Below, in pieces: positions 43,372 through 51,781 of a stretch of 64,000 bases of DNA (its first letter is position 1; each line of letters starts with the position of its first letter). The notes beneath the pieces are model-generated. The model had not been told where the DNA came from, ran no database searches, and worked only from the letters and a program-made list of their open reading frames with translations. A program made the translations under genes and the position numbers. The DNA comes from Rhizobium mongolense USDA 1844 (GTDB taxonomy: Bacteria; Pseudomonadota; Alphaproteobacteria; Rhizobiales; Rhizobiaceae), in assembly GCF_000419765.1 (NCBI RefSeq), contig NZ_ATTQ01000010.1, positions 210,344 through 274,343 of the forward strand, read 5' to 3'.

Positions 43372-45189
43372 ATGGCCATCAGACAACTCTCCGAAACGCT
43401 CATCAACCAGATCGCCGCGGGCGAAGTCATCGAACGCCCGGCGAGCGCGGCAAAGGAGCTGATCGAAAATGCACTGGATGCCGGCGCGACCCGTATCGAG
43501 ATCGCTACGTCCGGCGGCGGCAAAGGCTTACTGCGGGTCAGCGACAACGGCGCCGGCATGGATGCAGCCGATCTCGAACTTGCCGTGAAGCGGCATTGTA
43601 CCTCAAAGATTTCCACGACGCTCGACGACATCCGCACGCTCGGCTTTCGTGGCGAAGCGCTGCCTTCCATCGGTTCCGTGGCGAAGCTCAGTATTTCCAG
43701 CCGCCGCAAGGATAGTGCGGGCGGCACCGAGATTGCCGTCGCGGGCGGCAAGGTCCTGCATCTGCGGCCCTCGGCCTCCAATCCGGGCACGATCGTCGAA
43801 GTGCGCGATCTCTTTTTCGCAACACCTGCGCGATTAAAGTTCCTTAAGACAGAGAAGGCGGAAGCGGCGGCCATCACGGAAGTCGTCAAGCGCATGGCGA
43901 TCGCCTTTCCCGGCGTGCGCTTCGTCCTGTCCGGCACCGATCGCAGCACGCTCGAATTTCCGGCAACCGGAGAGGATCATTTGGCGCGCATGGCGCAGGT
44001 GCTCGGCAAGGAATTCCGCGATAACGCGATCGAACTCGACGCCGAGCGCGAAGGCATCGCTCTCACCGGTTTTGCGGGCGTACCGACCTTCAACCGCGGC
44101 AACTCCGCCCATCAATATGCCTTCGTCAACGGCCGGCCGGTCCAGGACAAGCTGATCCTTTCGGCGATCCGCGGCGCCTATGCCGAGACGATCCCGGCCG
44201 GACGCTATCCGGTGGCCGTCTTGTCGCTGTCGCTCGATCCGGCGCTGGTAGATGTCAACGTGCATCCGGCCAAGTCGGACGTGCGCTTCCGCGATCCGGG
44301 CCTCGTGCGAGGGCTGATCGTTGGCGCAGTGCGCGAGGCGCTGGCGCGTGACGGAAGCCGGGCGGCAACGACTGGCGCTGACGGTATGCTGCGCTCCTTC
44401 AGGTCGGGTTTCCAGCCGGGCTACCAGCGGCCAGCGCAAGCCGCATGGTCGGCCGGGACGTCCCCATCGCGTCCGTTTCAGACCGCAACCGGCGGTTTTG
44501 GCGAAAGGCCGCAGGCGTCCTTCGACGGGCTGAGCATGCCGGCTGCACGCGCCGAACCGCAGGCGCAGGCATGGCAGCAGCCCCGACCAGCCGAAGAACC
44601 GCCGCCGCGTTACCCGCTCGGCGCTGCGCGCGCGCAGATCCACGAGAACTACATCGTTGCGCAGACCGATGACGGGCTTGTCATCGTAGACCAGCACGCC
44701 GCACATGAGCGGCTGGTGTTCGAGGCAATGCGAAAGGCGCTGCAATCGAAAAAGCTGCCATCACAGGTGCTGCTGATCCCCGAAATCGTCGACCTGCCGG
44801 AAGAGGATTGCGACCGGCTGATCGTGCATGCCGAAGGCCTCAAAGAGCTTGGGCTTGCAATCGAGCGCTTCGGGCCGGGGGCGATTGCCGTGCGCGAGAC
44901 GCCGGCCATGCTCGGCGAGGTCGATGCGCAGGGCCTCATCCGCCAGCTTGCCGACGAGATTGCCGAATGGGATACGGCCTCCGGCCTTTCGGCCAAGCTC
45001 GAATATGTCGCAGCGACAATGGCCTGCCACGGCTCGGTGCGCTCCGGCCGCAGGCTCCGGCCGGAGGAAATGAATGCGCTGCTTCGGCAGATGGAAGTGA
45101 CGCCAGGCTCCGGCCAGTGCAATCACGGGCGGCCGACCTATATCGAACTGAAGCTGTCGGATATCGAGCGCCTGTTCGGACGCAGCTGA
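43372..45189 (+). CDS. mutL: DNA mismatch repair protein MutL
   Basis: 605-residue MutL. The N-terminal GHKL ATPase domain has INQIAAGEVIERPASAAKEL, NALDAGATRIEI and the DNGAGM and GFRGEALPSI loops. The C-terminal dimerisation domain has DQHAAHERLVFE (endonuclease motif) and the metal-site residues ACHGSVRSG and GQCNHGRP. This predicts a nicking MutL, as expected where no MutH is used. A Pro/Ala-rich linker of about 80 residues joins the two parts. The DUF2093 gene follows closely. Confidence 0.96.
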   Translation: MAIRQLSETLINQIAAGEVIERPASAAKELIENALDAGATRIEIATSGGGKGLLRVSDNGAGMDAADLELAVKRHCTSKISTTLDDIRTLGFRGEALPSIGSVAKLSISSRRKDSAGGTEIAVAGGKVLHLRPSASNPGTIVEVRDLFFATPARLKFLKTEKAEAAAITEVVKRMAIAFPGVRFVLSGTDRSTLEFPATGEDHLARMAQVLGKEFRDNAIELDAEREGIALTGFAGVPTFNRGNSAHQYAFVNGRPVQDKLILSAIRGAYAETIPAGRYPVAVLSLSLDPALVDVNVHPAKSDVRFRDPGLVRGLIVGAVREALARDGSRAATTGADGMLRSFRSGFQPGYQRPAQAAWSAGTSPSRPFQTATGGFGERPQASFDGLSMPAARAEPQAQAWQQPRPAEEPPPRYPLGAARAQIHENYIVAQTDDGLVIVDQHAAHERLVFEAMRKALQSKKLPSQVLLIPEIVDLPEEDCDRLIVHAEGLKELGLAIERFGPGAIAVRETPAMLGEVDAQGLIRQLADEIAEWDTASGLSAKLEYVAATMACHGSVRSGRRLRPEEMNALLRQMEVTPGSGQCNHGRPTYIELKLSDIERLFGRS

Positions 45190-45253
45190 AAACGCTGGCA
45201 ATAATGCCTTCGCCGCGATATTGGCAGTCGAAGGCAACAGGGAACGGAGCAGG

Positions 45254-45484
45254 ATGAACTTGTTTGAAGGAAACGGAAACCGCGAGGCGAAGATCCGCTA
45301 TCTCGATGCAGATTTCCAGATCCTGTCGCCGGGTTCCTATGTTATTTGCGCCATGACCGGCAAGCATATCCCGCTCGACGAGCTACGCTACTGGAGCGTT
45401 GCGCGCCAGGAACCCTATGCCGACGTCGTTTCTTCGCTCGAAGCCGACAAGCGCGCCGGCGTTCTGCCGAACCAGAAGCGCTGA
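45254..45484 (+). CDS. DUF2093 domain-containing protein
   Basis: 76 residues with the alphaproteobacterial DUF2093 pattern: EAKIRYLDADFQILSPGSYV, then CAMTGKHIPLDELRYWSVAR. Function unknown. ATG 45254 follows GGAGCAGG. It lies 64 bases after mutL and converges with lpxK. Confidence 0.88.
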   Translation: MNLFEGNGNREAKIRYLDADFQILSPGSYVICAMTGKHIPLDELRYWSVARQEPYADVVSSLEADKRAGVLPNQKR

Positions 45485-45610
45485 TCCAGCAAACGCTCGT
45501 GAAGAGCGCCCTCTCGGCCGCCCGATCATTCATGCCGCGAGACGCATTCCGAGGGCGTGTGGCGGAACGCGGTGATCGTTAACGGATTTCAACGCGTCGC
45601 GCCCGTAGAC

Positions 45611-46654
45611 TCACTCGGATTTCCGGCTTTTTCTCAGCCGCCGCTCCCGGCAGGCCTCTGTGGCACGATCGATGATGAGGCCGGGTGCCTGTGGGTCTTC
45701 GAACGCCATTTCGACTTCGATGACCCGGCATTTGGCGGCGAGTTCCTCCGCTTTGCCATGGTGGCCGGCAAGCCGCACGAAATCTTTCGAGGTCGTGACG
45801 ATCAGCAGGTCGTCGCGTTCGGCGGTCGACAGCAGGTCAGCCATCTCATCGTCGCTCAGGTGTTCGTGGTCGCCGAAGGATCTGCCGATCGCGATTTCGG
45901 CGCCGAGTGATTCCACCGTCCGGAAGAACTTGCCCGGATCGGCTATGCCTGCAAAAGCCAGTACCTTCCGGCCGGCGAGGTCGTTTTCGCCGCAAACCTT
46001 CAGCGATGCGGTGAAATATGGTTTGGCGGCGCGGGCAGCCATGCGGACGATCGCATCGGCGGCATTGCCCTTTCCCACTTTCAGGAGCGCGCTGGCATAG
46101 CGCATCTGCACGGAGATCGGCGCGCGCACGGGACCGCCCGGCACCGTATGTCCATTGCCCAGGCCGCGCGTCGTGTCGATGACGAGCAGCGCATAGTCGA
46201 TCGCCAGCCGCGCGCTCTGGAAACCATCATCCATGATGATGAGGTTGGCCCCTTCCCTGACAAGCCGCTCGGCGCCTTCGACGCGGCGGCGGGAAACGAC
46301 GGTCATCGCCTCGCGGGCAAGCAGCAACGGCTCGTCGCCAACGGCAACGGCGCGATGATGAGCGGGATCGACAACCACAGTGACGTCCAGGGAACCGCCA
46401 TAGCCGCGGCTCAGGAAGCCGGGCCGCAGCCCCTTGGCCTTGGCGGCACGAGCGATCGTCAGCGCTGTCGGCGTCTTGCCGGCGCCGCCTACGGTGAAAT
46501 TGCCGATGCAGATGACGGGAACGGGAACGGAAGCGCGGCGCGCATGCGTCATGCGATAGCCGGCGATCCGTCCATACAGGAAGGAAAAGGGCGACAGCGC
46601 CCATGCCCGCCAATCGGCTTTCGTCCACCAAAACGGCGGCGCTTCGGATACCAT
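45611..46654 (-). CDS. lpxK: Tetraacyldisaccharide 4'-kinase
   Basis: 347-residue lipid A kinase, phosphorylates the 4' position of the lipid A precursor at the inner membrane. P-loop GNFTVGGAGKTPTALTIA, and MDDGFQSARLAIDYALLV with the acidic pair. An N-terminal membrane-anchor helix is at about 20-45. ATG 46654 (MVSEAPPFWW) is chosen; an upstream in-frame ATG at 46693 is less convincing. It follows the HAD and waaA genes after 287 bases that contain a repeat. Confidence 0.95.
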   Translation of the reverse strand: MVSEAPPFWWTKADWRAWALSPFSFLYGRIAGYRMTHARRASVPVPVICIGNFTVGGAGKTPTALTIARAAKAKGLRPGFLSRGYGGSLDVTVVVDPAHHRAVAVGDEPLLLAREAMTVVSRRRVEGAERLVREGANLIIMDDGFQSARLAIDYALLVIDTTRGLGNGHTVPGGPVRAPISVQMRYASALLKVGKGNAADAIVRMAARAAKPYFTASLKVCGENDLAGRKVLAFAGIADPGKFFRTVESLGAEIAIGRSFGDHEHLSDDEMADLLSTAERDDLLIVTTSKDFVRLAGHHGKAEELAAKCRVIEVEMAFEDPQAPGLIIDRATEACRERRLRKSRKSE

Positions 46655-46757
46655 AACTGCCGCCCCATGCTCCTCCGGTGCCTTGCGGGCCACCGGCTAC
46701 CCTCGACTGGCGGGAAAGAAAGGGCAAAATTGCAGAAAAAGCAAGCTTTGCTCCCGA

Positions 46758-46870
46758 CCGTCCTCATTCCAGTGCTTGTCACAGGAATCAAGCCACGGTG
46801 CGTCTGCGCCGTAAATGAAACAACTACGTTGGAAAAGAGTCTTCCGCGCCATGGACATGGCGCGGCTGGA
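46758..46870. repeat. Intergenic palindromic repeat, copy 2
   Basis: Carries both halves of the element seen at 2455-2505, rearranged: GATTCCTGTGACAAGCAC on the minus strand (46789-46772; 16 of 18 bases match) and ATGGACATGGCGCGGCTGGA on the plus strand (46851-46870; 19 of 20 match). GCGCCATG-GA-CATGGCGC (46846-46863) is a perfect inverted repeat. It lies between lpxK and the HAD gene. Confidence 0.6.
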
Positions 46871-46941
46871 CGCGCGCAGAGATCCGCGAGAGTAAGGGAG
46901 TGCCGGCACGGCAGCAATGACTGGCCGCGCGTAGTAGGCAA

Positions 46942-47670
46942 TCATGCCAATTGCAGGTTCGGCAACAGGCCTTCGAGTTCGGTGATATCGTTGAGGCAAT
47001 AGTCGGATGCGGCAGCCAACGATTCCCGCGAGCCGGTGCCCGTCAGCACGGCGATCTTGAGGCCGGCCTCGGCATTGTGGCCCATGTGCAGGTCGTGATT
47101 GTTGTCGCCGACGACCGCCACTTGTGCCGGTTCTAGCCCGGTCGCCTTGCAGAAGCCGAGGACCATTCCAGCGTCCGGCTTGCTGCCGAAGCCGCTGTCA
47201 TAACCGGCGATGTAGTCCACGAACTCAGCGAAACCGAAGCGCTGCGCCGTCTGGCGGATGGAGCGCTCGTTGTCGCTGGACGCGATGCCAAGCCTGAAGC
47301 CACGACGGTGCAGGCGACCGAAGAAGGCGGCAAGATCGGTGACCGGTACGGAAAAGTCGGCGGCATGGGAAAAGAGAGAGTCGAGCGTGATCGTCAGTTC
47401 CATGACATCGACCCTGGAACCCGCCGCGACCAGCCCCTCGGCGATCTGCCGGGTATTGCCGGCAGCCAGTAGACTGTCGGGCACGATATGGCCGGTCACC
47501 GGGTCCATCCCGGTCGCCAGCAACAGATGGTCGGCTAGCGCCGGATCGCCTTGCGAGGCGATGCGCGCCAATTCACGGTTTACCGGCAGCCAGCTCTCAT
47601 CATAATCGAGCAGGGTGCCGTCCTTGTCGAAGAGGATGCCCTTGATTTGCGCAGCCATCATCTTTTCCAT
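46942..47670 (-). CDS. HAD family phosphatase in the Kdo/lipid A block
   Basis: 242-residue HAD-superfamily phosphatase: motif I LFDKDGTLLDYDESW, motif II GIASSDN, and motif III with the SKPDAGMV Lys and VVGDNNHDLHMG. Overlaps the waaA stop by TGATG, so it is translated with waaA. It may dephosphorylate a sugar phosphate or nucleotide; a role in Kdo metabolism is only suggested by position. The 3' end precedes the repeat and lpxK. Confidence 0.87.
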   Translation of the reverse strand: MEKMMAAQIKGILFDKDGTLLDYDESWLPVNRELARIASQGDPALADHLLLATGMDPVTGHIVPDSLLAAGNTRQIAEGLVAAGSRVDVMELTITLDSLFSHAADFSVPVTDLAAFFGRLHRRGFRLGIASSDNERSIRQTAQRFGFAEFVDYIAGYDSGFGSKPDAGMVLGFCKATGLEPAQVAVVGDNNHDLHMGHNAEAGLKIAVLTGTGSRESLAAASDYCLNDITELEGLLPNLQLA

Positions 47671-48989
47671 CAGCCCTCTGCCACCGACCTCGGCAGCAGT
47701 CTTGCCTTCACCGTCAGCGGATTGATGTAAGGCTCGAGAGACTTCACCGTCGCCGTCAGCGCGCCGCGCATTTCCTGCACAGCCGTGACGCCGGCCTCGA
47801 TCATGCTGCGCCGCGCCTCGCCGTTGATGAGCAGATAATGCACGCCCTTGGCCAGCATCTCGGTATCGCGCACCATGCGGGCGCTGCCGCGCCGGGCAAG
47901 CTTCTGATAGGCTTCGCGGAAATTCTGGACATTGCTGCCGGAAAGCACAGCGCAGCCCAGCATGGCGGGTTCGAGCGGATTTTGTCCGCCTTCGGCAAAG
48001 AGCGAGCGGCCGACGAAGGCGACTTCTGTCATCCGCAGGTAAAGACCCATCTCGCCGATCGTATCGCCGAGGAAGATATCGACATCCGGCGAGAGTACGT
48101 CGTCGCGCGTGCGGCGGGCAACCTTGAGGCCCTGCTTGACGAGCATTTCTTCGATCTCGTCGGAGCGCTCGGGATGGCGCGGCACGATAATCGTCAGCTG
48201 GGCGTTGCGCTCCTTCAGCGTCCGATGAACGACCGCCGCGGCATTTTCCTCGCCGTCGAAAGTCGAGATCGCAGCCCATGTCTTGCGATCGCCGATCTGC
48301 TTCTTATAGCGGGCGAGGACGGATGCGTCGTAAGGCGGTGCGTCCGTATCGACCTTGAGATTGCCGGAGGTCGTCACGTGCCTTGCCCCGAGATCGCGAA
48401 AACGCTCGGCATCGATATCCGACTGCGCGATCACAAGCGCGAGGTTTTCGAACAGCGCCTCGGCAATGGCCGTTCGACGCTGCCAGCGCGCGAAGGAGCG
48501 ATCCGACATGCGAGCATTGACGAGGATTTGCGGAATACGGCGGCGGCCGAGTTCCATGACGGTCGCCGGCCAGATTTCCGACTCTGCAATGATGGCGCAA
48601 TCCGGCTGCCAGTACTCGAGGAAGCGGCTGACGGCGGGTTTCAGGTCGAGCGGTACATATTGATGGATCGCCTCATTGCCGATGCGCTCGGCGGCGAGCC
48701 TTGCCGAGGTGATCGTGCCCGTCGTCAGGATCACATGAATGTCGCGGCGGCGGATTTCGCGGATAAGCGGAATGACGGCGTTTGTCTCACCGACACTCGC
48801 AGCATGGAACCAGACAAGCGGACCCTGCGGCCGGTTTGCGCTGGCATAACCAAAGCGCTCCGTGCGGCGCGCACGCTCTTCCTTGCCCTTCGCAGTCCGG
48901 TAGGCGAGATAGGCGCCGACGATCGGAGAGGCGATGACCCCTGCCGTCCGATAGACGCCCAGCGCGAACCGCGCTCTTGGCGAACTCAT
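47670..48989 (-). CDS. waaA: 3-deoxy-D-manno-octulosonic acid transferase
   Basis: 439-residue Kdo transferase (GT30), adds Kdo from CMP-Kdo to lipid IVA at the inner membrane. The N-terminal membrane helix, LVWFHAASVGETNAVIPLIR, HQYVPLD, ESEIWPATVMELGRR and the C-terminal GGQNPLEPAMLGCAVLSG are family blocks. Its 3' end overlaps the HAD gene start. Confidence 0.95.
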   Translation of the reverse strand: MSSPRARFALGVYRTAGVIASPIVGAYLAYRTAKGKEERARRTERFGYASANRPQGPLVWFHAASVGETNAVIPLIREIRRRDIHVILTTGTITSARLAAERIGNEAIHQYVPLDLKPAVSRFLEYWQPDCAIIAESEIWPATVMELGRRRIPQILVNARMSDRSFARWQRRTAIAEALFENLALVIAQSDIDAERFRDLGARHVTTSGNLKVDTDAPPYDASVLARYKKQIGDRKTWAAISTFDGEENAAAVVHRTLKERNAQLTIIVPRHPERSDEIEEMLVKQGLKVARRTRDDVLSPDVDIFLGDTIGEMGLYLRMTEVAFVGRSLFAEGGQNPLEPAMLGCAVLSGSNVQNFREAYQKLARRGSARMVRDTEMLAKGVHYLLINGEARRSMIEAGVTAVQEMRGALTATVKSLEPYINPLTVKARLLPRSVAEG

Positions 48990-49161
48990 CTAAAATGCCT
49001 CCGATCAGCGATGATCGACATCAAACCCATTCCCCAATTATTGTTGCGGCCGGAATGACCGAGTAATTTGTTCAGAATGCGTCAATCGCCTGTGGCGCGT
49101 ATCTAACGATGCGCAAAGACAGCCGAATGGGGCGGCATCCGGCGCGTAAAATCCTGAAAAA

Positions 49162-49410
49162 TTAGTTATTTCCAGCCTTGTCCTGCGGATCGAGCAAGCG
49201 ATGCATATGGACGATGAAGTAACGCATATGTGCGTTGTCCACGGTCGACTGCGCCTTGGCCTTCCAGGCCCCTAGCGCCGAGGCGTAGTCCGGAAAAATA
49301 CCGACAATATCGAGATCATTCAGATCGCGGAACTGAACATCGGTCAGGCTTTCCAGTTCGCCGCCAAATACGAGATGCAAGAGCTGCTTTTTGCCGCCAG
49401 ATTCCGTCAT
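49162..49410 (-). CDS. DUF4170 domain-containing protein
   Basis: 82-residue alphaproteobacterial DUF4170 protein: HLVFGGELESLTDVQFRDLN, GIFPDYASALGAWKAKAQST and a C-terminal RYFIVHMHRLLDP. Role unknown; it is regularly found next to waaA. ATG 49410 (MTESGGKKQLLH) chosen over an upstream basic extension. Between the cysQ-like gene and waaA. Confidence 0.88.
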   Translation of the reverse strand: MTESGGKKQLLHLVFGGELESLTDVQFRDLNDLDIVGIFPDYASALGAWKAKAQSTVDNAHMRYFIVHMHRLLDPQDKAGNN

Positions 49411-49471
49411 TTTCTTCGCCTTCTCTTCTGGTCTCCTCCGCGCTTTCATCTGCGGGATTTTGACGCAAACG

Positions 49472-50281
49472 TCAACTGCTTCGTATTTCAGCAAGCCCTT
49501 CTAGAAACTCCGCAACGCGAGGGCCAGCAGCGCCGCAAAGCTCGGCATGACTAACCTCAGAACGGTTGTAGAGGACCGAGCGCCCATCGAGATCGGTCAG
49601 CCGGCCGCCGGCGCGTTCGAGGATGAGATCGGCTGCGGCAAGATCCCAGTCATGCGAATTGCGCTTGACGAAGGTACCTTCAAGACGGCCGTCAGCGACC
49701 ATCGCGATGCGATAGGCAAGCGAGGGCACATGCTTCACCCTTTCGATTTTCAGCCGGAAGGGATCGGGGAATGCCTTCAGGATGTCTTCGCCGATCGCAA
49801 AACGACTGACGGTACCCGGTTCGTTGGCCGATACGGCGATGGGCTCGCCATTCTTCATCGCGGCACCGCCTTCGACCGCCTCGAAAAGCTCGTCGAGGGC
49901 GGGAGCGTAGAGCACTCCGGCAACCGGCCTGCCGCGATGGACGACGGCAACGCTGACGCACCAGAGATCCAAGCCGCCGAGGAAGGCGCGCGTGCCGTCG
50001 ATCGGATCGATGACGAAAAGCGTCTCGGCCGACAGACGGGCGGCGCTGTCCTCGGTCTCTTCGGAAAGCCAGCCGTAATCCGGCCTGGCGAGGCGTAGGA
50101 TGGATTCCAGCTTTTCGTTGGCGGCGAAATCGGCAGCGCTGACGGGCGAGCGGCCTCCATTCTTCCACCAGACCTCCGGCGACTGATTGAAGAAACCGAG
50201 AGCAACATCACCCGCCTGCTTTGCGGCACCGGCGATCAATTCGAGATCGCGTTGCCAGCGGGCCGTTCGAACGTCACACAT
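49472..50281 (-). CDS. Inositol monophosphatase family protein, CysQ-like
   Basis: 269 residues, lithium-sensitive phosphatase fold. Metal-binding WLSEETED, FVIDPIDGTRAFL (DPIDGT motif) and HDWDLAAADLILERAGGRLTD are in order. The family includes 3'(2'),5'-bisphosphate nucleotidase and inositol-1-phosphatase; which substrate applies cannot be told from sequence. ATG 50281 (MCDVRTARWQ) chosen. It lies 34 bases after pmbA on the same strand. Confidence 0.9.
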   Translation of the reverse strand: MCDVRTARWQRDLELIAGAAKQAGDVALGFFNQSPEVWWKNGGRSPVSAADFAANEKLESILRLARPDYGWLSEETEDSAARLSAETLFVIDPIDGTRAFLGGLDLWCVSVAVVHRGRPVAGVLYAPALDELFEAVEGGAAMKNGEPIAVSANEPGTVSRFAIGEDILKAFPDPFRLKIERVKHVPSLAYRIAMVADGRLEGTFVKRNSHDWDLAAADLILERAGGRLTDLDGRSVLYNRSEVSHAELCGAAGPRVAEFLEGLAEIRSS

Positions 50282-50315
50282 TGCATCAATCCAATTCCAA
50301 CAAGGTCGGGGCGCT

Positions 50316-51662
50316 CTAGCGTCCCGCAAGCGTCATTCCCTCGATCGCCAGCGTGGGGGCCGCTACGCCATACTTGCGATCGATGTCGTTTGCGGGCGTC
50401 ACGCGCATGAACATCTCCTTGAGGTTCGAGGCGATCGTCACTTCTGAGACAGGGAATGTCAGTTCGCCGTTTTCGATCCAGAAGCCGGTCGCGCCGCGGC
50501 TATATTCGCCTGTGAGCATATTGACACCCTGGCCGATAAGCTCAGTCACGTAGAAGCCGTTCCCGACGCTCCGGATCAACTCTTCCGGCGAGATATCACC
50601 CGGTTCCAGCGCGAGGTTCGTCGAAGCAGGCGTCACCGAATTGCCGCTGCGCACGCCGCGGCCATTGGTTTCCATGCCGATTTCACGCGCCGTCGCAGTC
50701 GAGAGGAACCAATGCTTCAGGACGCCGTCCTCGATCATCACCAGCCGCTCGCCGGAAATGCCTTCGCCATCGAAAGGACGCGAGGACGGGCCGCGGACGA
50801 TCAGCGGATCGTCGGTGATCGAAAGGCCGGGTTTCAACACCTGCTGGCCCATCTTGTCGCGCAGGAAGCTGGATTTGCGCGCCACGGACGCGCCATTGAT
50901 GGCGCCAGCGATGTGGCCGACGAAACCGCGGGCGATGCGCGGATCGAAGACGACGGTGATGCCCTTGCCGGTATCGACCTGACGCGGATTGAGGCGCTTG
51001 ACGGCACGCTCGCCGGCGCGGCGGCCGATTTCGGCGGCATCGTCGAGTTCGGCGTAATAAAGGCGGCTGTCGTAATCGTAATCGCGCTCCATGCCGGTGC
51101 CTTCGCCGGCAATGACGCTCACGGAACGGCCGAAGCGCGAGCCCATATAGCTGCCTTGGAAGCCGTGCGAAGTGACGAGAACCAGCCCCCCGAAACCAGC
51201 GGAGGCTCCGCCCCCGGACGAGTTGGTGACACCCTTGATCTCAAGTGCCGCGGCTTCAGTCGCAAGCGCTGCCTCGCGCAGCATGTCGGCGGAAACGTCC
51301 GTCGGGTCGAAAAGCTCAAGATCGCCATAGGACTTCGCAAGCCTCTGCTCATCGGCAAGGCAGGCGAAGGGATCTTCAGGCGAGACCTTTGCCATCGCGA
51401 CCGCGCGTTCAGCGAGCGCCTTCAGGTCGAAGCCGGGATTGGCGGAAACGCTCGCGACCTTCCGGCCAACGAAGACGCGCAGCGAGAAATCGTCGCTCTC
51501 AGACGATTCCGTGCCTTCGACCTTGCCGAGGCGGATGCTGACGGATTGCGAGCGCGAGCGCACGACAACCGCATCGGCGGCATCGGCGCCGGCCGTCCTG
51601 GCAAGATCGATCAACTGGCTTGCACGGGAAAGAAGTGTCGAGGAATCTATTTCTGAGGACAT
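50316..51662 (-). CDS. pmbA: TldD/PmbA family metalloprotease subunit
   Basis: 448-residue PmbA/TldE-type protein, the partner of TldD in a protease needed for processing some modified peptides and antitoxins in other bacteria. Family features: N-terminal helical domain with ARTAGADAADAVVVRSRSQS, and the C-terminal beta domain with NGRGVRSGNSVTP and EYSRGATGFWIENGEL. It lacks the HExxxH of TldD, as usual for PmbA. First gene of the block leading to lpxK, divergent from the Kef gene. Confidence 0.92.
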   Translation of the reverse strand: MSSEIDSSTLLSRASQLIDLARTAGADAADAVVVRSRSQSVSIRLGKVEGTESSESDDFSLRVFVGRKVASVSANPGFDLKALAERAVAMAKVSPEDPFACLADEQRLAKSYGDLELFDPTDVSADMLREAALATEAAALEIKGVTNSSGGGASAGFGGLVLVTSHGFQGSYMGSRFGRSVSVIAGEGTGMERDYDYDSRLYYAELDDAAEIGRRAGERAVKRLNPRQVDTGKGITVVFDPRIARGFVGHIAGAINGASVARKSSFLRDKMGQQVLKPGLSITDDPLIVRGPSSRPFDGEGISGERLVMIEDGVLKHWFLSTATAREIGMETNGRGVRSGNSVTPASTNLALEPGDISPEELIRSVGNGFYVTELIGQGVNMLTGEYSRGATGFWIENGELTFPVSEVTIASNLKEMFMRVTPANDIDRKYGVAAPTLAIEGMTLAGR

Positions 51663-51781
51663 GATTTGGCCTTTCCTTGGGCTTCCATTTATTGTGCACT
51701 TCCGAAAGCATCAAGGCCGCGGCCGCCGATTCTTTTTCGCGCGGCTTGCGCGCTTCCCGCCATTGAAAGAAACTCCGCGAC

